10,209 nucleotides of DNA, from the NCBI GenBank assembly GCA_021778935.1, contig JAJYBQ010000064.1, positions 1 to 10,209 of the forward strand, read 5' to 3'. The position numbers were made by a program, and so were the translations under genes. Under the pieces are notes generated by a model. That model searched no databases. It was not told where the DNA came from and was given only the letters and a program-made list of their open reading frames with translations. This DNA is from Pseudomonadota bacterium. Lineage in GTDB: Bacteria; Pseudomonadota; Gammaproteobacteria; Burkholderiales; Burkholderiaceae. Shown in pieces: positions 1-6,932 of this stretch; position 1 is the stretch's first letter; every line of letters starts with the position of its first letter.

Positions 1-2
1 AC

Positions 3-203
3 GGCAGCAATTGGACAGGCTCGTCGGCGACCTGCTTCCAGATGGTGGCCTTGAGCTACGCCGTCGATCACGGCGCAACCGGCGCTGCGACGGGGTGGAC
101 GCAGATCGTGACCAGCGCGAGCTTCGGCAATGCGACATCCCCCGTCAACGGGTATCCGACCAATCCGCTGTGGGCGATCTACCCCCGCAATCCGCCGCCG
201 TGA
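3..203 (+). CDS. C-terminal fragment of an unrecognised, probably secreted protein
   Basis: The last 66 codons of a gene that begins left of the window; the stop is TGA at 201-203. The frame is open from the window edge with no start codon needed. The tail is rich in Ser, Thr, Gly, Ala and aromatic residues (it includes GSNWTGSSATCFQMVALSYA and ends in YPRNPPP), a composition typical of extracytoplasmic proteins. It carries no PEP-CTERM sorting tail: there is no final transmembrane segment followed by a basic cluster. I do not recognise the family. An extracellular carbohydrate-active enzyme would suit an EPS locus, but nothing here shows a catalytic motif. The gene converges on the asparagine synthetase-like gene with only 13 bases between the two stop codons, so no separate terminator fits. 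I am fairly sure it is coding and unsure of any function. Confidence 0.6.
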   Translation, partial: GSNWTGSSATCFQMVALSYAVDHGATGAATGWTQIVTSASFGNATSPVNGYPTNPLWAIYPRNPPP

Positions 204-216
204 TCCGGCAGGAAAA

Positions 217-2025
217 TCAGGCGATCCGATATGTCGGCGCGTGCGTCCGCAGCCAGTGTTCCAAGGTGGTCAGAATCCACACCAGTTCGCCGTAGTACCC
301 TGCGTGGGACAGCACCTGACGATGAATTTCCTTCAGGTATGCCGGCTGAAGAAAGCCCCGCTCGCCCAGGCTCCCGAGCGCATCGCCGACCACTGTTTGC
401 AGCCCTTCATGCCGCGTCAGCCATACGCCGAACGGCAGTCCGAAGCCGTGCTTTTGCTTGCGCAGGATTTCGTCCGGCAGAAAGCCGCGTAGCGCCTCCT
501 TGAAGAAATACCGCAGCGCCATTCCCTTCACCTTGTCCTCGGACGTCAGGCCGAGGGAGAAGTCGAGCAGATCGTCGTCGAGCATGGGGAACCCGACGTC
601 CAGACCAGCCATCGCCGTCGTGCCGCAGACCTTGGGCAGGTCGGAATCCGCCAGCGTGTACTGCCAGTCATAGGCGAGCATGCGGTTGACGAGCGAGCCA
701 TGGGAAACCCGGGCATAGGTCTCGGCCTGCTCCCTCGCCGGACCGCCGAGGTCGACCTGGCGCAGGAACTCACTCGTGAAGAGGTTCTCCGGGCCAATGC
801 GGTCGAGCAGGTTGTAGGTTTCCATCCGGGCGGGCATGGGAACCTTGGCCTGCTGGATATAGCTCCGGGCCTTCTTTACCAGGGGGATATGGGCGGCCGC
901 CGGGTTGGCGATCAGTAATGGTTCCAGCACCCCGGCACGCAGGAAACCCGGTACCCGGCCATAGACCTCGAACACCTTCTGTTTCGCGTACCGCGAGTTG
1001 CCGCCGAACAGTTCATCGCCGCCGTCGCCGGCGAGAATGCGGTCGATGCCCTCGGAGCGCGCCAGGCGTGCGCAGTAATAGCCCGGCAGGGCCGACGAGT
1101 TGCCGAAGGGTTGATCGAACCAGGTCGCGATGTCGGGCAGCGATCGCGCGATGTCGTCGGGCGTGACGTAGTAGCTGCGATGGTCGGCGCCGAAGTGCCG
1201 GGCGGCGATGCGGGCGTACTCCATCTCGTCGTAGCCCTGCGCTTCGAAGCCGATGGAATAGGCGCGTACCGGCTGGCCGGTCGCTTCCCGCAACAACCCG
1301 GTCACCGTCGAACTATCCGTGCCGCCGCTCAGGAACGTGCCCAGTGTTCCGCCGCCCTCGACTTCCCGCCGAACGGCGCCGCGCAGCAGGCCCAGGAACG
1401 CTTTCTTGCGTTCGGCGAACGGCTGCCGCTCTTCCCGAAACTCGGGCGTCCAGTAGGTGCGCACGCGGACGCCGTCGCGGTCCGCGATCACTTCCTCCGC
1501 GGCGCGCAGCCGTCGCACGCCCTGGAATACGGTCTCCGGGGCGGGCAGGCAGTGAAAATAGACGTAGCGCAACAATGCCTGGGGATCGATCGCGGCGGGA
1601 GATTGCAGCGGCACTTCGTCGGCTCGTTGGGCGAAGGCGAAGCGATTCCCCTCCGCGGCGTAACAGACCGGAATCGATCCGAACCGGTCGGTCGCGAGAT
1701 AGGCCCGCCCCTCCGCCAGATCGAGCGCCACGACCGAAAACCGCCCCCGGAGCAAGGTGCCAAGGCTGGGGCGGCCTGCGACCCAATGTGCCAACAGCGC
1801 TTTCGCCAAGCCACCATCCCCATTTCCTCCGTTTGCCAGACGTACTGCGTGGGGGAGGCCGATCACTGCGACGACGTGCCGCCCGTCCGTTGCTGTTTGC
1901 GTGCAGCGGCGTTCCGCGTCGAACGCCGCTGCAGCGGAGCGCAGCAGGGGTACTCCGGCGCCGGGGAGTTCGACGGGTATCTGCGTGCCCGATTCCCCGC
2001 CGCCGAGGCAAATCCGCCCACGCAT
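217..2025 (-). CDS. Asparagine synthetase-like amide ligase with a degenerate glutaminase domain
   Basis: A 602-residue protein of the AsnB family, which activates a carboxylate with ATP and then forms an amide. The C-terminal synthetase domain is intact: PP-loop SGGTDSS at residues 233-239 and GDGGDELFGG at 333-342. The N-terminal half resembles a class II glutaminase fold (ATDRFGSIP at 111-119 matches the usual RDRFGxxP) but lacks the MCGI start, so the catalytic Cys2 is absent; the usual NGEIYN-like stretch is also not seen. I chose ATG at 2025 because GGAG lies 5 bases upstream; in-frame alternatives are ATG at 2094 and TTG at 2130, without a good ribosome binding site, and neither restores MCGI. 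It lies downstream of the propeller gene on the same strand, 206 bases away. Exosortase A loci often carry AsnB-like amidotransferases. Inference: it uses free ammonia or another amine to amidate a sugar acid or other EPS precursor in the cytoplasm. Confidence 0.88.
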   Translation of the reverse strand: MRGRICLGGGESGTQIPVELPGAGVPLLRSAAAAFDAERRCTQTATDGRHVVAVIGLPHAVRLANGGNGDGGLAKALLAHWVAGRPSLGTLLRGRFSVVALDLAEGRAYLATDRFGSIPVCYAAEGNRFAFAQRADEVPLQSPAAIDPQALLRYVYFHCLPAPETVFQGVRRLRAAEEVIADRDGVRVRTYWTPEFREERQPFAERKKAFLGLLRGAVRREVEGGGTLGTFLSGGTDSSTVTGLLREATGQPVRAYSIGFEAQGYDEMEYARIAARHFGADHRSYYVTPDDIARSLPDIATWFDQPFGNSSALPGYYCARLARSEGIDRILAGDGGDELFGGNSRYAKQKVFEVYGRVPGFLRAGVLEPLLIANPAAAHIPLVKKARSYIQQAKVPMPARMETYNLLDRIGPENLFTSEFLRQVDLGGPAREQAETYARVSHGSLVNRMLAYDWQYTLADSDLPKVCGTTAMAGLDVGFPMLDDDLLDFSLGLTSEDKVKGMALRYFFKEALRGFLPDEILRKQKHGFGLPFGVWLTRHEGLQTVVGDALGSLGERGFLQPAYLKEIHRQVLSHAGYYGELVWILTTLEHWLRTHAPTYRIA

Positions 2026-2202
2026 GGACGCTCCGCACGGTTGTGCGGAGCGATCGGACTGGTTTGGTTGCGAATCCGTACTGTCGGATGCCATGGCGGG
2101 AGATCGGAGGAAAGGAAACGCTCGGCACAAAAAACGCGGCCGGTGGATTCGTTACCCCAACGCCGTTTATGGGTGCGGATTGTAATCCCTGGACGGGTTG
2201 AA

Positions 2203-2226
2203 CCGCGCACTTCCGACAGGGCGCGG
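2203..2226 (-). terminator. GC-rich hairpin after the propeller gene, weak terminator candidate
   Basis: Six-base perfect inverted repeat (CCGCGC at 2203-2208 and GCGCGG at 2221-2226) with a 12-base loop, starting 5 bases beyond the stop of the propeller gene. On the transcribed strand it is followed by only two Ts, so it lacks the U tract of a standard intrinsic terminator. It may weaken read-through into the asparagine synthetase-like gene or simply protect the 3' end. Confidence 0.25.
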
Positions 2227-2231
2227 CTACG

Positions 2232-3509
2232 TCAGTGGGTTCGCAGGAAATACGTGTCGGCGGTCCACAGGGGCTGGACCACGCAGCCGCCGAGTTCGGG
2301 AACATACTGGAACTTGCCGAAGGGGGCGGTATTGGTTCCCCCCTGGATCGAGTTGGGAGGGATGCTTCCCGCTGCGGCGATGGGCAGACAGGATAACGTC
2401 GCCGGGTCGAATTGATACAACGCTCCCGTGCCGTCGTAAAGAAACACCTTGTCCGCAATTGGATCGTACGCGCCGCCCGCGCCGTATCCGTTTGAGGTCG
2501 CGTAGAAGGCCGTTGCACCGCTTCCGCTCATCGTCAGCACGCTCGCGGTGCCGGTCGTGAGGTTCAACTCGTATACCTCGCCGAGGGACAGGTACGGCGG
2601 GCCGCTTCCACCAAACGACCAGAGAACATTACGGTGCGAGTCGTAGACCAGAGGCCCGCTGTATACGGCCGCTGTCAGCGGCATCACGGCAGTCCATATG
2701 TTTGCCGCAACGCTCCACCGGTAGAGCGTGTAATTATTCAGGACGATATATACGTTTCCTTGCGAGTCCTGTGCCGTTCCCCACGGGTATCCATACGCTG
2801 TGGGAAGCGGTGCATAGGTGTTGATTGGCTGCCAGTTGGCGGCCCCCCAACCCCACCCATCCACTTGCAAGTTCACGCCGCCCACCATGTATTCGCCACC
2901 ACCGAATTGCATGAGTGTGTCGGTCACGGCGATGTGCTGAAGCATGTAGTACGTGTGTTGTGCTGGAGGATTTCCATCGGCATAGCGAATGGTGTTCGCG
3001 GTGATTTCGTTACTGGGCGTTGACCCCCAAACTCGTTGCCACTGTGGTACGTCAGCAGCAAGTTGCAGCGCATAAATTTCATTTCCGCTGTAGTCCTGAT
3101 GGCCACCGCCGTGGAGGATATAGTAGCTTCCACTAACGCGGAGCGCACCGCCGCCCCAAGCGTCCGTGACGGCGCTCACGCCAGTATTTCCCGGGAGCGG
3201 CGGACTGGGCAATACGCCAGACGCACTCAAGGATGGAAGTTGGACCCATTCGAACACCGACTTTCCGGATAGCCATGCGGGGGCAGTCCCGGAAAATGGC
3301 GTATTGGCGATGGGAACGGTAAGGGTAGACTGGCCCGGGTTTGACGTGGCGACCGTGGCGCCACTTACTGTAGCCCCTGGCGCAGCGACGCTATTGCCGC
3401 CTCCGCAACCGGTGGCGGCTAGCGCCCCAAATGAAAGAGACGCCCGCAGCAAAGCCCGACGAGACATGCCTAGCCTGGGAGTCGCATGCGAACCGAAGTC
3501 GGTTTTCAT
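2232..3509 (-). CDS. Tat-exported lipoprotein with a kelch-like beta-propeller
   Basis: 425 residues. The N-terminus has a twin-arginine signal, SRRALLRA (R17, R18), a hydrophobic segment and then ATGC with Cys35 in lipobox position, followed by a Gly/Ser/Thr-rich linker to about residue 65. The rest is built of beta-propeller-like blades: GGGHQDYSGNEIYAL, QFGGGEYMVGG, DSQGNVYIV...YRW, YDSHRNVLWSFGGSG and YDPIADKVFLYDGTG, each giving a Gly turn, an aromatic strand and a W or Y end. It should fold in the cytoplasm, pass through Tat and be anchored in a membrane facing the periplasm or outside. No catalytic residues can be assigned; sugar binding or a structural role in EPS assembly is inference. 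ATG at 3509 is kept as the start; ATG at 3467, directly before SRR, is an alternative, and neither has a strong ribosome binding site. Sampled GC is about 57%, below the acyl-CoA ligase at the right end. It is divergent from the TPR gene. Confidence 0.82.
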   Translation of the reverse strand: MKTDFGSHATPRLGMSRRALLRASLSFGALAATGCGGGNSVAAPGATVSGATVATSNPGQSTLTVPIANTPFSGTAPAWLSGKSVFEWVQLPSLSASGVLPSPPLPGNTGVSAVTDAWGGGALRVSGSYYILHGGGHQDYSGNEIYALQLAADVPQWQRVWGSTPSNEITANTIRYADGNPPAQHTYYMLQHIAVTDTLMQFGGGEYMVGGVNLQVDGWGWGAANWQPINTYAPLPTAYGYPWGTAQDSQGNVYIVLNNYTLYRWSVAANIWTAVMPLTAAVYSGPLVYDSHRNVLWSFGGSGPPYLSLGEVYELNLTTGTASVLTMSGSGATAFYATSNGYGAGGAYDPIADKVFLYDGTGALYQFDPATLSCLPIAAAGSIPPNSIQGGTNTAPFGKFQYVPELGGCVVQPLWTADTYFLRTH

Positions 3510-3711
3510 GGCAAAACTTTCGCACGTTAGAAAACGAGATCCACGGTGTGGTAACGGGTTGTTTGTCCAGGCTATCGTGTAGGCGATGGGACGAAGGTAT
3601 AGTAGGGCCTTTACCAGTCACGAAGTAGCATGTAAACGGCCTAGCTTTCCCCCTATTTATCGGGATTCGGAATCGCCCGAAGTGCCGCAATTGGTGCAGA
3701 ACCGCTCCCTT
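3510..3711. promoter_or_regulatory. Divergent intergenic region between propeller and TPR genes
   Basis: About 200 bases separate the start codons of two divergent genes, so promoters for both directions are expected here. On the + strand TATAGT at 3598-3603 matches the sigma-70 -10 box at 5 of 6 positions, but no convincing -35 box sits 16-18 bases upstream. A perfect 5-1-5 inverted repeat, GATTC-G-GAATC, lies at 3664-3674, about 40 bases before the TPR start, and could be an operator half-site pair. I saw no RpoN (-24/-12) promoter. These are candidates only. Confidence 0.3.
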
Positions 3712-4410
3712 ATGGAAAATTGGAATATTCGGTGTTCGGTTTTTGTCCTGGCCGCTTTTTGCGCGGTCGTGTGTCGGGCGCAACCAGCGGTTGATCAATT
3801 GGTGGATGGCGGAGCCTGTGGTTCACTTCAGAATGCGTTTGGCCCTTTTGATTATCGCGATATTCCGCCAGAACCCCTTTACCTGGTAGAGATGCGGCAC
3901 TTCCCGCCACAGGTCGAGACATTGCAACGCGGCGCTACGAGCTATCTCGGCGGGGACATCGATTATGTCTTGCGGGCAATCCCCAATCACCCAAGAGCGC
4001 TGCTCGCAATGATGCGCTTGGTGCGAATGGACCACACGGATCAGCCGCGAGGGTCACGATATACGATTCGCTGTTGGTTTGACCGGGCGGTACGGTTCGT
4101 TCCCGACGACCCTATGGTGCGAGTGCTGTATGGGAATTACCTCATCGGAAAGGGAGATACTTCCGCTGCCTTGGAGCAGTTGCGCGTTGCCGACGGACTG
4201 TCTACCGACGACGCGAACTTGCAGTACAACCTCGGGTTGGCATATTTCAAACTGAAAAAATACGATATGGCATTGGCACATGCGCAAAAAGCGTACGCGG
4301 CCGGTTTTCCGCTACCCGGCCTGCGGGAAATGCTGATGTCTGTGGGCAAGTGGCAGGATCCGGCATCCACTCCTCGGACGGGAAAGGGATCCGCGCAGGC
4401 GAAGAACTGA
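3712..4410 (+). CDS. Secreted tetratricopeptide-repeat protein
   Basis: 232 residues with a Sec signal peptide: short basic start, hydrophobic stretch from about residue 9 to 21, and a likely signal peptidase I cut after CRA at residue 23 (before QPAVDQ). The mature protein starts with a conserved-looking GPFDYRD block (residues 44-50) and a PNHPRALLAMMRL helix (91-103). TPR-like helix pairs follow, around 135-160 (LYGNYLIGKGDTSAALEQLRVA) and 169-197 (NLQYNLGLAYFKLKKYDMALAHAQKAY). It probably acts in the periplasm as a protein-binding scaffold, perhaps in EPS assembly; that role is inferred from context. ATG at 3712 is chosen because it puts the signal peptide at the N-terminus; the frame is open upstream to 3586 but that stretch is not signal-like. 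No clear Shine-Dalgarno is seen. Sampled GC drops to about 47% in the TPR part. The aminotransferase starts 21 bases downstream, so they are probably co-transcribed. Confidence 0.82.
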   Translation: MENWNIRCSVFVLAAFCAVVCRAQPAVDQLVDGGACGSLQNAFGPFDYRDIPPEPLYLVEMRHFPPQVETLQRGATSYLGGDIDYVLRAIPNHPRALLAMMRLVRMDHTDQPRGSRYTIRCWFDRAVRFVPDDPMVRVLYGNYLIGKGDTSAALEQLRVADGLSTDDANLQYNLGLAYFKLKKYDMALAHAQKAYAAGFPLPGLREMLMSVGKWQDPASTPRTGKGSAQAKN

Positions 4411-4431
4411 TCGTCCAAAACTTTGGATGGT

Positions 4432-5649
4432 GTGAGGACGGTTACCGCGCATGTCGGACTTGGCAAATTGAATACCCGGGCGTTGTATTTGCCGAAGTTG
4501 CCGGTAGCGGATTGGGACGCCGTGGCGGGTCGGCCGAGCGCGGTGGTGCGGTCGGTTTCGGAGTTGCCGCATGTCCAGTTCACGACCAGCGGCCGCGCGG
4601 CAATTTTTCTTGCGTTGCAGGCCCTGGGTGTTGGCTCCGGCGATCGTGTGCTGGTGCCCACGTACCATTGTCCGACGATGGTGAGCCCGGTCGTGGCGCT
4701 CGATGCGGAGACGGTGTTTTTTCCGATTGGGGAAGATGGTGCGCCGCTGTTGTCATGGTTCGAATCCACCGATTTGACCGGTGTGCGTGCCATGCTTGCG
4801 GTGCACTATTTTGGGCTGCCGCGCGATCTCTCGCCAACCCGCGCGCTTTGCGATCGGCTTGGCATCGCCCTGATCGAGGACTGCGCACATGCGTTTTTCG
4901 GGGGAACGCCGGGCCTTCCGATCGGGAGCGCAGGCGATTTTGTGACAGCAAGTCTCACCAAGTTTTTCCCGGTGGAAGAGGGGGGCTGCATCGCATCCGC
5001 CCGCCGTGCGATTCCGGATCATCTCCTGCGGCCGCGGGATCGTGCAGCGTCCGTTCGCAAGTTGTTTGACACGTTTGAAACGGCTGCGAAATTCGGGCGG
5101 TTTCGTCCGCTGACGCCCATTCTCCGCTTGGCGGTTGCCGGGAAGGACCGGTTGCGTGGACGGCCGGTACACCATACAGATGCCGTGGTGGATGGTGGTT
5201 CCCACGTTGCGAGGGAAACCGCGACACCGGTTCTCGACGTCGACCTGGCGCTGCAGGAGCCGGCCCCGGTGGTGCGCTGGATCGAACGGCATGCTGACCG
5301 CGCGCGCATCGTCGAAGGGCGGCGCCGGAACTATGGCCTCCTGGCAGAATTGCTGGGCACGGTGCGTGGTGCCCGCGTGGTCACGCCGGATCTGCCGGAA
5401 GGGGCCGTGCCCTACGTGTTTCCCTTGTGGGTCGATCACCCGGAGCGCTGTTACCAGCCGATCCGGCGCTCCGGTGTGCCGGTGTTCTGCTGGGACGTGC
5501 TGTGGCCCGGTGTTCCGGAAATTCCCGGGGACGTGGGCTTGACGTGGTCGCCGCACATCTTGCAGATCGGTTGCCATCAGGACTTGCGTGAGGACGATAT
5601 CCGTGCGATCGCCGAGCGCGTGCGGACCATCGTGGAGAATCCCGAATGA
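4432..5649 (+). CDS. DegT/DnrJ/EryC1/StrS family PLP aminotransferase
   Basis: 405 residues, normal for the family, which transfers an amino group (usually from glutamate) to a keto sugar nucleotide, or for some members to other substrates. Seen in order: TTSGRAAIFLAL (51-62) where the cofactor phosphate binds, LVPTYHCPTMVSPV (74-87), IEDCAHAFF with Asp150 expected to hold the PLP nitrogen, and SLTKFFPVEEGG with Lys177 as the Schiff-base lysine. All key residues are present, so it should be active. No ATG suits the start; GTG at 4432 is chosen because GGA lies 4 bases before it, and TTG at 4423 would add three residues. The stop overlaps the glycosyltransferase start by ATGA, which indicates translational coupling. 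In this setting it most likely makes an amino sugar for the polysaccharide repeat; the substrate cannot be read from the sequence. Confidence 0.88.
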   Translation: MRTVTAHVGLGKLNTRALYLPKLPVADWDAVAGRPSAVVRSVSELPHVQFTTSGRAAIFLALQALGVGSGDRVLVPTYHCPTMVSPVVALDAETVFFPIGEDGAPLLSWFESTDLTGVRAMLAVHYFGLPRDLSPTRALCDRLGIALIEDCAHAFFGGTPGLPIGSAGDFVTASLTKFFPVEEGGCIASARRAIPDHLLRPRDRAASVRKLFDTFETAAKFGRFRPLTPILRLAVAGKDRLRGRPVHHTDAVVDGGSHVARETATPVLDVDLALQEPAPVVRWIERHADRARIVEGRRRNYGLLAELLGTVRGARVVTPDLPEGAVPYVFPLWVDHPERCYQPIRRSGVPVFCWDVLWPGVPEIPGDVGLTWSPHILQIGCHQDLREDDIRAIAERVRTIVENPE

Positions 5650-6908
5650 AACGGGTGCTGATGGTGGCCTACCATTTCCCGCCGCTGGCGGGTTCCAGCG
5701 GAATTCAGCGCAGCCTGCGCTTTGCGAGGCACCTCCCCTCCGTGGGTTGGCAACCGCTGGTATTGACGGCGGACCCGCGGGCGTATGAGCGGACCAGTCG
5801 TGACCTGGACGCGGAAGTTCCGCCGGGCCTGGTCGTTCGGCGCGCGGTTGCGTTCGATACCGCCCGACAGTTGTCGTGGCAAGGGCGATACTGGGGCGCC
5901 CTGGCGCGTCCGGATCGGTGGATGACCTGGCAGGTCGATGGCGTGCGGGTCGGCATGCAGATGATCCGGGAGTTCCGGCCGGACGCGATCTGGTCGACCT
6001 ATCCGATTGCGACCGCCCACGTCATCGCGGCGCGTCTGCAGGCGAAGTCCGGCTTGCCCTGGGTGGCGGACTTCCGCGACCCGATGGCGCAGGACGGCTA
6101 CCCCGCCGATCCGAAGACCTGGGAGCACTTTCGCCGCATTGAAGAGACGGCCATGTGTCGTGCACGCTGCAATGTGTTCACGACCCCTGGTGCGGCGCGC
6201 GTGTACGCGGGCCGCTATCCCGATCATGCAGACACCATCCGCCTGATCGAAAACGGCTACGACGAAGAGAGCTTCGCGTCGGTGGAGCGGGATGCGGTTT
6301 CGATGGGGCCGCTGTGTCCCGGGTGCCTGACCGTGTTGCACAGCGGCATCGTCTACCCCTCGGAGCGCGATCCGACGCAGTTGATGGAGGGGTTGCAACG
6401 GTTGAAGCGCGCGGGAGTTGCCGATGGCTCCCGGCTGCGGATCCGATTCCGCGCCGCGGTGCATGACGCCCTGTTGCGCGATCTCGCGAACCGCTTCGAC
6501 GTCGCGGACATGGTGGAAATCGAGCCACCCGTGGGATATCGCGATGCGTTGGTGGAAATGCTGCGTGCGGACGGCCTGCTGGTGCTGCAGGCATCGAACT
6601 GCAACGACCAGATCCCGGCGAAGATCTACGAATACCTTCGTGCCCGCCGGCCATTGCTGGTGCTTTCGGATCCGGTGGGCGATACGGTCCGGACGCTTCA
6701 GGCTACGGGCATCGCGCAAACGGCGCGCCTGGACGATGCTGAAGAAATCGCGGCGCTGTTCGCGGTATTCCTCTCCGAGGATTCCGCGCGCCGCGCGCTA
6801 TTGCCAAGCGAATCCGCTGTGCTCGGTGCGTCGCGGGAGGGGCGCACGCGGGAATTGGCCGCCGCGTTGGACGAGGTGGTCGATCGGTGCGCGGCGATCG
6901 ATCGATAG
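5646..6908 (+). CDS. GT4-like (GT-B fold) glycosyltransferase
   Basis: 420 residues. The N-terminus MKRVLMVAYHFPPLAGSSGI is the typical first strand and glycine loop of family 4-type glycosyltransferases (FPP..GG), followed by QRSLRFARHL. Further marks are WVADFRDPM (139-147), IENGYD (201-206), which usually opens the C-terminal donor domain, LHSGIVYP (231-238), and QIPAKIYEYLRARRPLLVL (322-340), equivalent to the conserved PxKxxEYLAxxxP segment that contacts the nucleotide sugar. The protein is expected on the cytoplasmic face of the inner membrane, adding a sugar to a lipid-linked EPS intermediate; donor and acceptor are unknown. ATG at 5646 overlaps the aminotransferase stop. It ends 24 bases before the stop of the convergent acyltransferase, and no hairpin with a T tract is seen between them. 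Confidence 0.87.
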   Translation: MKRVLMVAYHFPPLAGSSGIQRSLRFARHLPSVGWQPLVLTADPRAYERTSRDLDAEVPPGLVVRRAVAFDTARQLSWQGRYWGALARPDRWMTWQVDGVRVGMQMIREFRPDAIWSTYPIATAHVIAARLQAKSGLPWVADFRDPMAQDGYPADPKTWEHFRRIEETAMCRARCNVFTTPGAARVYAGRYPDHADTIRLIENGYDEESFASVERDAVSMGPLCPGCLTVLHSGIVYPSERDPTQLMEGLQRLKRAGVADGSRLRIRFRAAVHDALLRDLANRFDVADMVEIEPPVGYRDALVEMLRADGLLVLQASNCNDQIPAKIYEYLRARRPLLVLSDPVGDTVRTLQATGIAQTARLDDAEEIAALFAVFLSEDSARRALLPSESAVLGASREGRTRELAAALDEVVDRCAAIDR

Positions 6909-6932
6909 CGCCAGGGAAACGATCCGGGAGGC

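Noticed and set aside
1111..2415. 434-codon + strand frame over the amide ligase and the end of the propeller gene
   Set aside because: It lies antisense to two well-supported genes and has no recognisable domain.
3586..3711. N-terminal extension of the TPR gene by 42 codons
   Set aside because: It would bury the signal peptide and is not supported by a ribosome binding site.
3510..3711. RpoN-type promoter, expected for EPS loci controlled by exosortase-associated regulators
   Set aside because: The closest match, TGGTGC at about 3692, has the wrong GG-GC spacing and lies too near the start codon.
5577..6719. 380-codon - strand frame over the glycosyltransferase
   Set aside because: His/Arg/Gln-rich shadow of the glycosyltransferase codons; no motif.
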